From positions 1 to 64,000 of the forward strand of contig NZ_MWLM01000054.1 of the NCBI RefSeq assembly GCF_002198665.1: 64,000 bases of DNA, in the 5' to 3' direction. The notes beneath the pieces are model-generated. The model saw only the letters and a program-made list of their open reading frames with translations. It made no database searches and had not been told where the DNA came from. The translations under genes were made by a program, and so were the position numbers. Numbering within the stretch: the stretch's first letter is position 1; every line of letters starts with the position of its first letter. Positions 1 through 5,992 of this stretch are shown one piece after another. This DNA comes from Novosphingobium sp. B 225. Lineage in GTDB: Bacteria; Pseudomonadota; Alphaproteobacteria; Sphingomonadales; Sphingomonadaceae.

Positions 1-63
1 GCCGCCAGCGGGGGGCTGGGCGGGTTCCGGCCCAAGCTCTAGATTGAAGGGATCCTTGCCCAT
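1..63 (-). CDS. Unknown protein, N-terminus only
   Basis: Only the first 21 codons are inside the window, reading MGKDPFNLELGPEP and then a Pro/Gly-rich stretch. The ATG has a GGAAAGG ribosome site about nine bases upstream and begins 17 bases after the stop of the small gene 80-241. It is therefore probably the second gene of the sigma-54-driven operon. The start resembles neither PspA nor PspB. Function cannot be judged from this fragment. Confidence 0.55.
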   Translation of the reverse strand, partial: MGKDPFNLELGPEPAQPPAGG

Positions 64-79
64 CAGGCGCCTTTCCGGT

Positions 80-241
80 TCAGGCCTGCCGCGCGGCAGG
101 GGCCTGCTGCGCGATCTGGACCAGGGGATCGGCCTGCATTTGCTGGGCCAGGACGAAGAGGTTCATGCCGAGCATTGCGGCGATCGAAAGCGTGATCGCC
201 TTGTCGAGCTTGCTGGCGGACTTGAGTGACTTGGTGAACAT
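80..241 (-). CDS. Small single-span membrane protein under a sigma-54 promoter
   Basis: A 53-residue protein beginning MFTKSLKSASKLDKA, with a basic N-terminus, one hydrophobic segment (about residues 15-29) and a Gln/Ala-rich tail. An in-frame GTG lies upstream at 271, but the sigma-54 promoter at 276-292 places transcription start near 266. That makes the ATG at 241, preceded by GAGG, the usable start. It is divergent from the PspF-type activator, in the position pspA holds in enterobacteria, so an envelope-stress role is inferred from context only. No family is recognised. Confidence 0.7.
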   Translation of the reverse strand: MFTKSLKSASKLDKAITLSIAAMLGMNLFVLAQQMQADPLVQIAQQAPAARQA

Positions 242-275
242 GATGTGCCTCGTTGAAGCGGGTTTGTTCACCTTT

Positions 276-292
276 CAGCAAGGGGCGTGCCA
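276..292 (-). promoter_or_regulatory. Sigma-54 (-24/-12) promoter
   Basis: On the minus strand this reads TGGCACGCCCCTTGCTG, an exact match to the sigma-54 consensus TGGCACG-N4-TTGCW with the fixed GG/GC spacing. The predicted +1 is near 266, giving a leader of about 25 bases to the ATG at 241. The divergent neighbour is a sigma-54 activator, which supports function. Confidence 0.9.
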
Positions 293-357
293 AATGCGGT
301 TCGGGGCGGATTTTCGCCAGTTCGGTGGCTAATCGACGAACGACATGTCGGAATATC

Positions 358-373
358 TTCCCAATGTTGGGAA
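358..373. promoter_or_regulatory. Perfect 16-bp palindrome, candidate PspF binding site
   Basis: TTCCCAA-TG-TTGGGAA is a perfect inverted repeat. It lies about 92-107 bases upstream of the predicted sigma-54 start site, a normal distance for an enhancer site, and 20 bases before the activator's ATG. Binding there could activate the left operon and repress the activator gene itself, as Escherichia coli PspF does. That PspF is the ligand is inferred. Confidence 0.6.
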
Positions 374-392
374 TTTTCACTAGATATTGGTC

Positions 393-1415
393 ATGGAGCG
401 CAACACGCAGTTCGTCGGCCAGTCCACTGCCTTCCTTGACGCGGTTGAACGCGCCAGTCGCGCCGCACCCTTGCAGCGCCCGGTGCTGGTGATCGGGGAA
501 CGCGGGACCGGCAAGGAACTGATCGCCGAACGCCTGCACCAGCTGTCCCGCCGCTGGTCCGAACCGCTCGTCACGCTGAACTGCGCGGCGCTGCCGGAAA
601 CTTTGATCGAGGCGGAACTGTTTGGTCATGAGCAGGGGGCCTTTACCGGCGCTACCAGAGCGCGGGCCGGGCGGTTTGAGGAAGCCGACAAAGGCACGTT
701 GTTTCTCGACGAACTGGCTACGCTGTCCAGTGGGGCGCAGGAACGCCTGTTGCGCGCGGTTGAATATGGAGAGGTGACGCGGATCGGATCGTCACGGCCG
801 ATCAAGGTCGATGTCCGGATCGTCGCTGCCACCAACGAGGACTTGCCTCGCATGGCTGACGACGGTCGGTTTCGGGCCGACCTGCTCGACCGGCTGAGTT
901 TTGAAGTCATCACCCTGCCGCCGCTGCGGGTGCGCGAAGGGGATATCGGCGTGCTGTCGGAATATTTCGGCCGCCGCATGGCTGCCGAGCTGCACTGGGA
1001 ATCCTGGCCCGGCTTTTCCGAGCTCGCGCGGCGCCAGCTTGAGGACTACCAGTGGCCGGGCAATGTGCGCGAACTGCGCAATGTGGTGGAACGCGCGGTC
1101 TATCGCTGGGACAATTGGGATCTGCCGGTGGCCAGCATCCAGTTCGATCCCTTCGTCAGCCCTTGGAAACCGGCCGCGCCGGCGCGCGCAGACAACAGCA
1201 ACCCGGATCGCTCAGCCCCGCCACCCGCCGCCGCGCCCGATATTGAAATGGTCACGGACCTGCGCGGGGCAGTCGATGCGCACGAAAAGGCGATCCTGGA
1301 AACCGCGCTCGCCCGGCACCGCTACAACCAGCGCCAGACCGCGAAGGCGCTGGGGCTCAGCTATGACCAGCTGCGCCATGCGATGAAGAAGCATGGGCTG
1401 ATGGAGCGGGGGTGA
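393..1415 (+). CDS. pspF: PspF-type sigma-54-dependent activator
   Basis: A 340-residue bacterial enhancer-binding protein with no N-terminal sensory domain, as in PspF. The AAA+ domain shows Walker A GERGTGKE, the sigma-54-contacting loop GAFTGA and Walker B GTLFLDE. A Fis-type helix-turn-helix lies at the C-terminus (NQRQTAKALGLSYDQL). An upstream in-frame TTG at 387 is less likely than the ATG at 393. Such proteins hydrolyse ATP to open sigma-54 promoters; the obvious target is the divergent promoter at 276-292. The linker before the HTH is Pro/Ala-rich. No pspA gene is visible, so the regulon may differ from the enterobacterial one. Confidence 0.92.
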   Translation: MERNTQFVGQSTAFLDAVERASRAAPLQRPVLVIGERGTGKELIAERLHQLSRRWSEPLVTLNCAALPETLIEAELFGHEQGAFTGATRARAGRFEEADKGTLFLDELATLSSGAQERLLRAVEYGEVTRIGSSRPIKVDVRIVAATNEDLPRMADDGRFRADLLDRLSFEVITLPPLRVREGDIGVLSEYFGRRMAAELHWESWPGFSELARRQLEDYQWPGNVRELRNVVERAVYRWDNWDLPVASIQFDPFVSPWKPAAPARADNSNPDRSAPPPAAAPDIEMVTDLRGAVDAHEKAILETALARHRYNQRQTAKALGLSYDQLRHAMKKHGLMERG

Positions 1416-1600
1416 TGCAAGCGCTGTTCGAATGGCTGGTTCAGGCCATCGTAGAGGCACTTGCTGCACTGCTCAAACGAACCCCTGCGGCGAATAAGGC
1501 CGGGTCCGCACGAAAGCTCGCTGCGGCAGGCTGCTTGTTCGGCGTGCTGCTAATGCTTGGCGCGGTGGCATTGCTGGGCTTGGTTGTGTCCCGCAACTAG
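1415..1600 (+). CDS. Small membrane protein coupled to pspF
   Basis: A 61-residue protein whose ATG overlaps the pspF stop (TGATG), implying translational coupling. The N-terminal half is amphipathic (FEWLVQAIVEALAALL), followed by a basic linker and a strong transmembrane helix near residues 37-57. No family is recognised. Co-transcription with the activator and similarity in size to the small membrane protein on the other side hint at a shared envelope-stress role, but this is inference. Confidence 0.6.
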   Translation: MQALFEWLVQAIVEALAALLKRTPAANKAGSARKLAAAGCLFGVLLMLGAVALLGLVVSRN

Positions 1601-1610
1601 CCGCCCCGCA

Positions 1611-1820
1611 TCACTTCATCGAATATTGCCCGGCCTTGGCGTTGAAATTGGTGCGGGCCCAGGTCTTGGCCGCTGCCGCAGTCTTGAAGCATTCGGCCTG
1701 CATCACGCCGCTGACCAGCGGGTAGCCCTGCGAATTATAGCGGATGTCGCGCACGGTCAGGCGGAAGTTGCCCTCGACGTCCTGGTTGATCAGGAACGGA
1801 CGGATCGAATCTTCATTCAT
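1611..1820 (-). CDS. Conserved-looking small protein, unknown function
   Basis: A 69-residue protein starting MNEDSIRPFLINQD, acidic at the start and ending in a basic/aromatic segment. Longer upstream in-frame starts would run deep into the preceding gene. The chosen ATG overlaps the end of the gene at 1813-2013 by eight bases, so the two are probably translated together. No signal peptide or membrane segment. Codon use is ordinary for the window. Function unknown. Confidence 0.6.
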   Translation of the reverse strand: MNEDSIRPFLINQDVEGNFRLTVRDIRYNSQGYPLVSGVMQAECFKTAAAAKTWARTNFNAKAGQYSMK

Positions 1821-2013
1821 GCGCGGTCTCCACTTGTTTGGTGCGTTCGCGCTCGGCGCGGGCGGTCTGGACTTCGATTTCGCGTTCGGCCAGCCCCAGC
1901 CAGACCGCGCGGGACCGCAGCAGGATCTCGCGCTGGTTGGCCAGTGCCGCCGCCTCTGCTGCCTTGGTGCAGCTATCGGCTTGTTCAAGGTAAAAGCGCG
2001 AGGCGGTGGACAT
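1813..2013 (-). CDS. Small helical protein, unknown function
   Basis: A 66-residue, Ala/Glu/Arg-rich, probably wholly helical protein beginning MSTASRFYLEQAD. The ATG at 2013 has a GGAAAG ribosome site about 11 bases upstream; the in-frame ATG at 2049 lacks one. It overlaps the following gene by eight bases. The N-terminal pattern (FYLEQADSCTKAAEAA) looks like a helical hairpin. No enzymatic motif is visible. Confidence 0.6.
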   Translation of the reverse strand: MSTASRFYLEQADSCTKAAEAAALANQREILLRSRAVWLGLAEREIEVQTARAERERTKQVETAHE

Positions 2014-2060
2014 GGGAGCTGGTCTTTCCGGCCGGTGCGGCCTGGTCATTGGGGCCGGCG

Positions 2061-2213
2061 TCAGCCGAGTATGGCGATCACCTCGCGTTGCAACTCATCA
2101 CGGGTCAGGGTCGCACGGGGTGCGCCGCGGGGCTGGATGGCGGGGCGGGCGGCATGCAGCCGGGCCTGGCCAAACCGGCTCGCGGTCAGGGTAAAATGGG
2201 TATTATAGGTCAT
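2061..2213 (-). CDS. 50-residue basic protein, unknown function
   Basis: Starts MTYNTHFTLTASRFG at an ATG with a good GGAGAA site seven bases upstream. A longer in-frame start at 2297 would overlap the infA stop and run through two hairpins, so it is rejected. The protein is rich in Arg/Ala/Pro and ends in a short amphipathic helix (LTRDELQREVIAIL). It lies between infA and the small gene at 1813-2013. No family is recognised. Confidence 0.5.
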   Translation of the reverse strand: MTYNTHFTLTASRFGQARLHAARPAIQPRGAPRATLTRDELQREVIAILG

Positions 2214-2223
2214 TCTATTCTCC

Positions 2224-2280
2224 GGCGCGCATCTGGCGCGCCGCTTTCTTGTGCGGAATGCAGCGCCCTGGCTGCATTCC
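2224..2280 (-). terminator. Two adjacent hairpins after infA
   Basis: GGAATGCAGC-GCCCTG-GCTGCATTCC (2255-2280) has 10-bp perfect arms, and GGCGCGC-ATCTG-GCGCGCC (2224-2242) has 7-bp perfect arms. The first hairpin is well placed to end the csp-infA transcript, although there is no clear U tract. The second ends just before the ribosome site of the 50-residue gene and could limit its translation. Confidence 0.5.
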
Positions 2281-2296
2281 CGTTTGGGGAGCGGCA

Positions 2297-2563
2297 TCAG
2301 CGCCGCTTGCCCTTGCGTACGCCCGGCGGACCGCCGCCACCGGGACCCTTGTCCCGGAAAACGATGCGGCCCTTGCTCAGGTCATAGGGGGTCATTTCTA
2401 CCCGGACCAGATCGCCCACCACCGTACGGATGCGAAACTTTCGCATCTTTCCGGCGGTGTAAGCGATGATCCGGTGGTCGTTTTCCAGCAGGACGCCAAA
2501 GCGCCCGTCCGGAAAGATTTCATCGACCTGGCCGTCAAGGGTAAGAAGGTCTTCCTTCGCCAC
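2297..2563 (-). CDS. infA: Translation initiation factor IF-1 paralogue
   Basis: 88 residues. The first 72 match the IF-1 S1/OB fold: MAKED start, then [17 protein letters not shown] and the [13 protein letters not shown] signature. The last 16 residues form a Gly/Pro/Arg/Lys tail absent from the standard 72-residue IF-1. Position four bases after a cold-shock gene, rather than beside ribosomal genes, suggests a second, cold-linked IF-1 copy. IF-1 occupies the A site of the 30S subunit during initiation and also has RNA-melting activity, which would fit a cold-shock partner. Confidence 0.88.
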   Translation of the reverse strand: MAKEDLLTLDGQVDEIFPDGRFGVLLENDHRIIAYTAGKMRKFRIRTVVGDLVRVEMTPYDLSKGRIVFRDKGPGGGGPPGVRKGKRR

Positions 2564-2567
2564 CCGT

Positions 2568-2774
2568 TCAGACTGCTTCGAGCTGCACAGCAGAAGTGCG
2601 GCCGCGCTTGTCGGTTTCCAGTTCGAACTTCAGACGCTGGTCCTTGTCGAGCGTGGACATCCCGGCGGTTTCGACGGCACTGATGTGCACGAAGCTGTCC
2701 GGCGAGCCATCATCGGGAGCGATAAAGCCATAGCCCTTGTCGGAATTGAAGAATTTTACGGTGCCGATAGGCAT
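2568..2774 (-). CDS. csp: Cold-shock domain protein
   Basis: 68 residues, the normal CspA length. It starts [18 protein letters not shown], with the RNP1 motif KGYGFI and RNP2-like SFVHIS. The ATG at 2774 follows an AAGGA ribosome site; a longer upstream start would add an unlikely 17 residues. It should bind single-stranded nucleic acid as an RNA chaperone. The downstream IF-1 gene starts four bases after the stop, so the two form one operon. The leader of roughly 120 bases is typical of cold-shock mRNAs. Confidence 0.93.
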   Translation of the reverse strand: MPIGTVKFFNSDKGYGFIAPDDGSPDSFVHISAVETAGMSTLDKDQRLKFELETDKRGRTSAVQLEAV

Positions 2775-2903
2775 AAGAGGGGTTCCTTTCACGAAACCAT
2801 GAGTGACCCCGCAGCAATGAGCCACGAGAGCAAGGTAGCTTGAAAGGGAACGAGAGGGCCTTCAGGCCAAGAGGTTCCGTCGCAGGCGACGTTAGCGAAA
2901 GGG

Positions 2904-2932
2904 GATATAGGGCACCGGAAGCGAAAATACAA
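2904..2932 (-). promoter_or_regulatory. Likely housekeeping promoter of csp-infA
   Basis: Minus strand: TTGTAT (2932-2927), a 17-base spacer, then TATATC (2909-2904). Transcription would begin near 2897, leaving about 120 bases of leader before the csp ATG. The assignment rests on the motif match alone. Confidence 0.45.
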
Positions 2933-2997
2933 CGAGCAAAGCAATGACCGCTTGCTTTTGAGCGCCGCCGCGCCTATTTGGCCGCCTATCCCGACAT

Positions 2998-3055
2998 TGT
3001 GACACAACGGAGGGGCTGGCGCCGCAAGGGGCCGGCGCGAAACGCCATTGTCACA
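2998..3055 (+). promoter_or_regulatory. Nested inverted repeats in the rimP leader
   Basis: The gene-free stretch 2775-3077 holds divergent control regions. Near its right end, TGTGACA (2998-3004) and TGTCACA (3049-3055) flank an inner stem GCGCCG/CGGCGC (3019-3024 and 3033-3038). In RNA this could form a hairpin 22 bases before the rimP GTG. It might be a leader structure or an operator; neither is proven. Confidence 0.35.
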
Positions 3056-3077
3056 TCGTCCGGTCAAGGAGCATTGA

Positions 3078-3653
3078 GTGGCGGACATCGCGCGCATTAC
3101 CGAGATTGTCGAGCCCGAGGCCAAGGCCCTCGGCTTCGATCTCGTGCGCGTGCGCTATTTCAAGGGCGGCGAAATCGGGCCGCTTTCCGATGCAGAGGAA
3201 TATACTCTGCAGATCATGGCCGAGCGGCCCGCGACCGGGCAATTGGTGATCGAGGATTGCGCCGCGCTGTCGCATCGCATCTCTGACCGGATCGACGCGC
3301 TGGAAGAAGCCGGCGAACTGCTGATCACCGATGCCTACCGGCTCGAAGTCTCCTCGCCCGGGATCGACCGTCCGCTGACCCGGGCCAAGGATTATGCCCA
3401 GTGGGCCGGGCACGAAGCTCGCGTCACGCTGGCTAATCCCGTGGATGGTAACCGCAAGTCGCTGCTGGGCGACCTGGTGGGGATTGAAGGGGAAACGGTC
3501 ACGCTTGACGACAAGAAGAGCGGTCTGGTTTCTTTCCCGCTGTCCGACATTCAATCCGCCAAGCTGGTTTTGACCGACCGGCTGATCGCTGCAACCCGCC
3601 CGCTGGACGCCAGCGGGGCCGATGACATTCTCGAAGAAGAACAGGAAGACTGA
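3078..3653 (+). CDS. rimP: Ribosome maturation factor RimP
   Basis: 191 residues, starting at a GTG with a strong AAGGAG site. The N-terminal alpha/beta domain ends in the typical YRLEVSSPGIDRPL motif, followed by the C-terminal SH3-like barrel (residues about 105-175) and an acidic tail. RimP helps assemble the 30S subunit. It is the first gene of the rimP-nusA-ylxR-infB cluster, and its stop lies one base before the nusA ATG, as in most bacteria. Confidence 0.96.
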   Translation: MADIARITEIVEPEAKALGFDLVRVRYFKGGEIGPLSDAEEYTLQIMAERPATGQLVIEDCAALSHRISDRIDALEEAGELLITDAYRLEVSSPGIDRPLTRAKDYAQWAGHEARVTLANPVDGNRKSLLGDLVGIEGETVTLDDKKSGLVSFPLSDIQSAKLVLTDRLIAATRPLDASGADDILEEEQED

Positions 3654-3654
3654 T

Positions 3655-5265
3655 ATGGCCAGTCCGATTTCCGCCAACCGCGCTGAACTGCTCGCGATCG
3701 CCACCAGCGTCGCGACCGAGAAGATGATCGACAAGTCGATCGTCATCGAAGCGATGGAAGAAGCGATCCAGAAGAGCGCCCGCAACCGCTATGGTGCCGA
3801 AAACGACATCCGTGCCAAGCTTGATCCGCGTACCGGCGATCTGCGCCTGTGGCGTGTGGTCGAAGTGGTCGAGGAAGTTGAGGACTACTTCAAGCAGGTC
3901 GATCTGAAGCAGGCGCAAAAGCTGCAGGCCGATGCCAAGCTGGGCGATTTTATCGTCGATCCGCTGCCTCCGGTTGATCTGGGCCGGATCGATGCGCAGT
4001 CGGCCAAGCAGGTGATCTTCCAGAAGGTCCGCGATGCCGAGCGTGAGCGTCAGTACGAGGAATTCAAGGACCGTGCCGGCGAAGTGGTCACGGGCGTGAT
4101 CAAGTCGGTCGAATTCGGCCACGTGATCGTCAACCTGGGCCGCGCCGAGGGCGTGATCCGCCGCGATCAGCAGATCCCGCGCGAAATGGCCCGTGTCGGA
4201 GAACGCGTCCGTGCCTGGATCATGAAAGTGGAGCGCCAGAACCGCGGTCCGCAGATCTTCCTCAGCCGCGCGCATCCTGAATTCATGAAGAAGCTGTTCG
4301 CGCAGGAAGTGCCCGAAATCTACGACGGCATCATCACCATCCAGGCCGCCGCCCGCGATCCGGGCAGCCGCGCCAAGATCGGTGTGATCAGCCGCGATTC
4401 CAGCATCGATCCGGTCGGCGCCTGCGTTGGCATGAAGGGCAGCCGCGTGCAGGCGGTGGTGCAGGAATTGCAGGGCGAAAAGATCGACATCATCCCCTGG
4501 AGCGAAGACACCGCGACTTTCGTGGTCAACGCGCTGCAGCCCGCCACTGTCAGCCGCGTGGTGATCGACGAAGAGGAAAGCCGGATCGAAGTGGTCGTTC
4601 CTGATGACCAGCTCAGCCTGGCAATCGGTCGCCGCGGTCAGAACGTGCGGCTCGCCAGCCAGCTGACCGGCAGCCAGATCGACATCATGACCGAGGCGGA
4701 ATCGAGCGAAAAGCGGCAGAAGGAATTCGCCGAACGTTCGAAGATGTTCGAGGAAGAACTCGACGTCGATGAAACCCTGTCACAGCTGCTGGTCGCCGAA
4801 GGGTTCAGCGAGCTGGAAGAAGTCGCCTATATCGAGCTGGCGGAACTCGCCACGATCGAAGGGTTCGACGAGGAACTGGCCGAAGAGCTGCAAAGCCGCG
4901 CCCAGGAAGCGCTTGATCGGCGCGAGGAAGCGCACCGCGAACAGCGCCGGGCGCTGGGCGTTGAAGATGATCTGGCCGAAATTCCCCACCTGACCGAACA
5001 GATGCTGGTCACGCTGGGCAAGGCCGGGATCAAGACGCTCGATGATCTGGCCGATCTGGCCACTGACGAACTCATTGCCAAGAAGCGCCAGGAACAGCGC
5101 CGCCGCGATCCGACCGGCCCGCGCCGTCCCGAGCGTGAGCAGGACAAGGGCGGCGTGCTCGGCGAATATGGCCTGAGCGAAGAGCAGGGCAACGAAATCA
5201 TCATGGCTGCCCGCGCCCACTGGTTCGCTGACGAGGAGGCCGCCGATGCGGATTCCTCACAATGA
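3655..5265 (+). CDS. nusA: Transcription termination/antitermination factor NusA
   Basis: 536 residues from the ATG at 3655 (AGGAAG site); in-frame codons upstream belong to the rimP tail. Order: N-terminal RNA polymerase-binding domain (1-130), S1 domain (about 133-200, GEVVTGVIKSVEFG), KH1 and KH2 (about 225-350, with GRRGQNVRLASQL), then two acidic helix-hairpin-helix repeats. It binds RNA polymerase and nascent RNA and affects pausing, termination and antitermination. It overlaps the next gene by 20 bases. Confidence 0.97.
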   Translation: MASPISANRAELLAIATSVATEKMIDKSIVIEAMEEAIQKSARNRYGAENDIRAKLDPRTGDLRLWRVVEVVEEVEDYFKQVDLKQAQKLQADAKLGDFIVDPLPPVDLGRIDAQSAKQVIFQKVRDAERERQYEEFKDRAGEVVTGVIKSVEFGHVIVNLGRAEGVIRRDQQIPREMARVGERVRAWIMKVERQNRGPQIFLSRAHPEFMKKLFAQEVPEIYDGIITIQAAARDPGSRAKIGVISRDSSIDPVGACVGMKGSRVQAVVQELQGEKIDIIPWSEDTATFVVNALQPATVSRVVIDEEESRIEVVVPDDQLSLAIGRRGQNVRLASQLTGSQIDIMTEAESSEKRQKEFAERSKMFEEELDVDETLSQLLVAEGFSELEEVAYIELAELATIEGFDEELAEELQSRAQEALDRREEAHREQRRALGVEDDLAEIPHLTEQMLVTLGKAGIKTLDDLADLATDELIAKKRQEQRRRDPTGPRRPEREQDKGGVLGEYGLSEEQGNEIIMAARAHWFADEEAADADSSQ

Positions 5266-5992
5266 GCGCCTGAGCGCAGACCAGGCTGACGGGGGACCGG
5301 AAAGGAAATGCATCCTTTCCGGGGACCACGGCACGCGTGACACATTGGTGCGGCTGGCGATCTCGCCGGAAGGACTGGTCCTGCCCGATGCTCTGGCGCG
5401 TGCGCCGGGGCGGGGGGCCTGGATTGGGGTCAGCCGCGCCGAGCTGGAAACGGCCATGGCCAAGGGCAAGCTCAAGGGCGCGCTGGCGCGGGCCCACAAA
5501 GGCGCCGCACTGAGCATTCCAGACGACTTGCCGCAGCGGATCGAGGCAGCGCTGCAACGCGCCTTTACCGACCGGCTGGGGTTGGAAATGAAAAGCGGCA
5601 AGTTGCTGACCGGGTCCGACCGGATCGCGGAACATGCCCGCGGCGGCGTGGTTGCCTGGCTGGCGCATGCGCGCGATGCGGGCGAAGACGGCAGCCGCAA
5701 GCTTGACCAGGCCTGGCGGGTTGGGCGCGAAGCCGAAGGATCAGGGACGACGGGCATCACCTTGCCACTGGACCGCATGGCGCTGTCTGTGGCATTGGGC
5801 CGTGACAACGTCGTCCATTTGGCACTGACCGATCCGGCTGCGGCCGGGCGGATTGCGGCCCCGCTCCAGCGCCTCTTGCGCTTTCTGGGGCAGGCGGCCG
5901 AGACCGGACTGAATGAGGACAAGCGGACGGCGCACCACGCCGCGCCGCCTGTCGTGACGATTGAAGACGTGAAGGGCGAAGTACAGCGATGA
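5246..5992 (+). CDS. YlxR (DUF448) plus YlxQ-like RNA-binding protein
   Basis: 248 residues. The N-terminal domain has the YlxR signature around PERKCILSG and GRGAWI. The middle (about residues 95-215) resembles an L7Ae/YlxQ-like fold, and the tail is disordered. This fused form between nusA and infB is common in alphaproteobacteria. YlxR-type proteins bind RNA, and some act on transcription or RNase P in other phyla; the role here is not established. It overlaps nusA by 20 bases and infB by four (ATGA). Confidence 0.85.
   Translation: MRIPHNERLSADQADGGPERKCILSGDHGTRDTLVRLAISPEGLVLPDALARAPGRGAWIGVSRAELETAMAKGKLKGALARAHKGAALSIPDDLPQRIEAALQRAFTDRLGLEMKSGKLLTGSDRIAEHARGGVVAWLAHARDAGEDGSRKLDQAWRVGREAEGSGTTGITLPLDRMALSVALGRDNVVHLALTDPAAAGRIAAPLQRLLRFLGQAAETGLNEDKRTAHHAAPPVVTIEDVKGEVQR

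Noticed and set aside
242-271. GTG start extending the small protein before pspF
   Set aside because: The GTG lies upstream of the transcription start predicted from the sigma-54 promoter.
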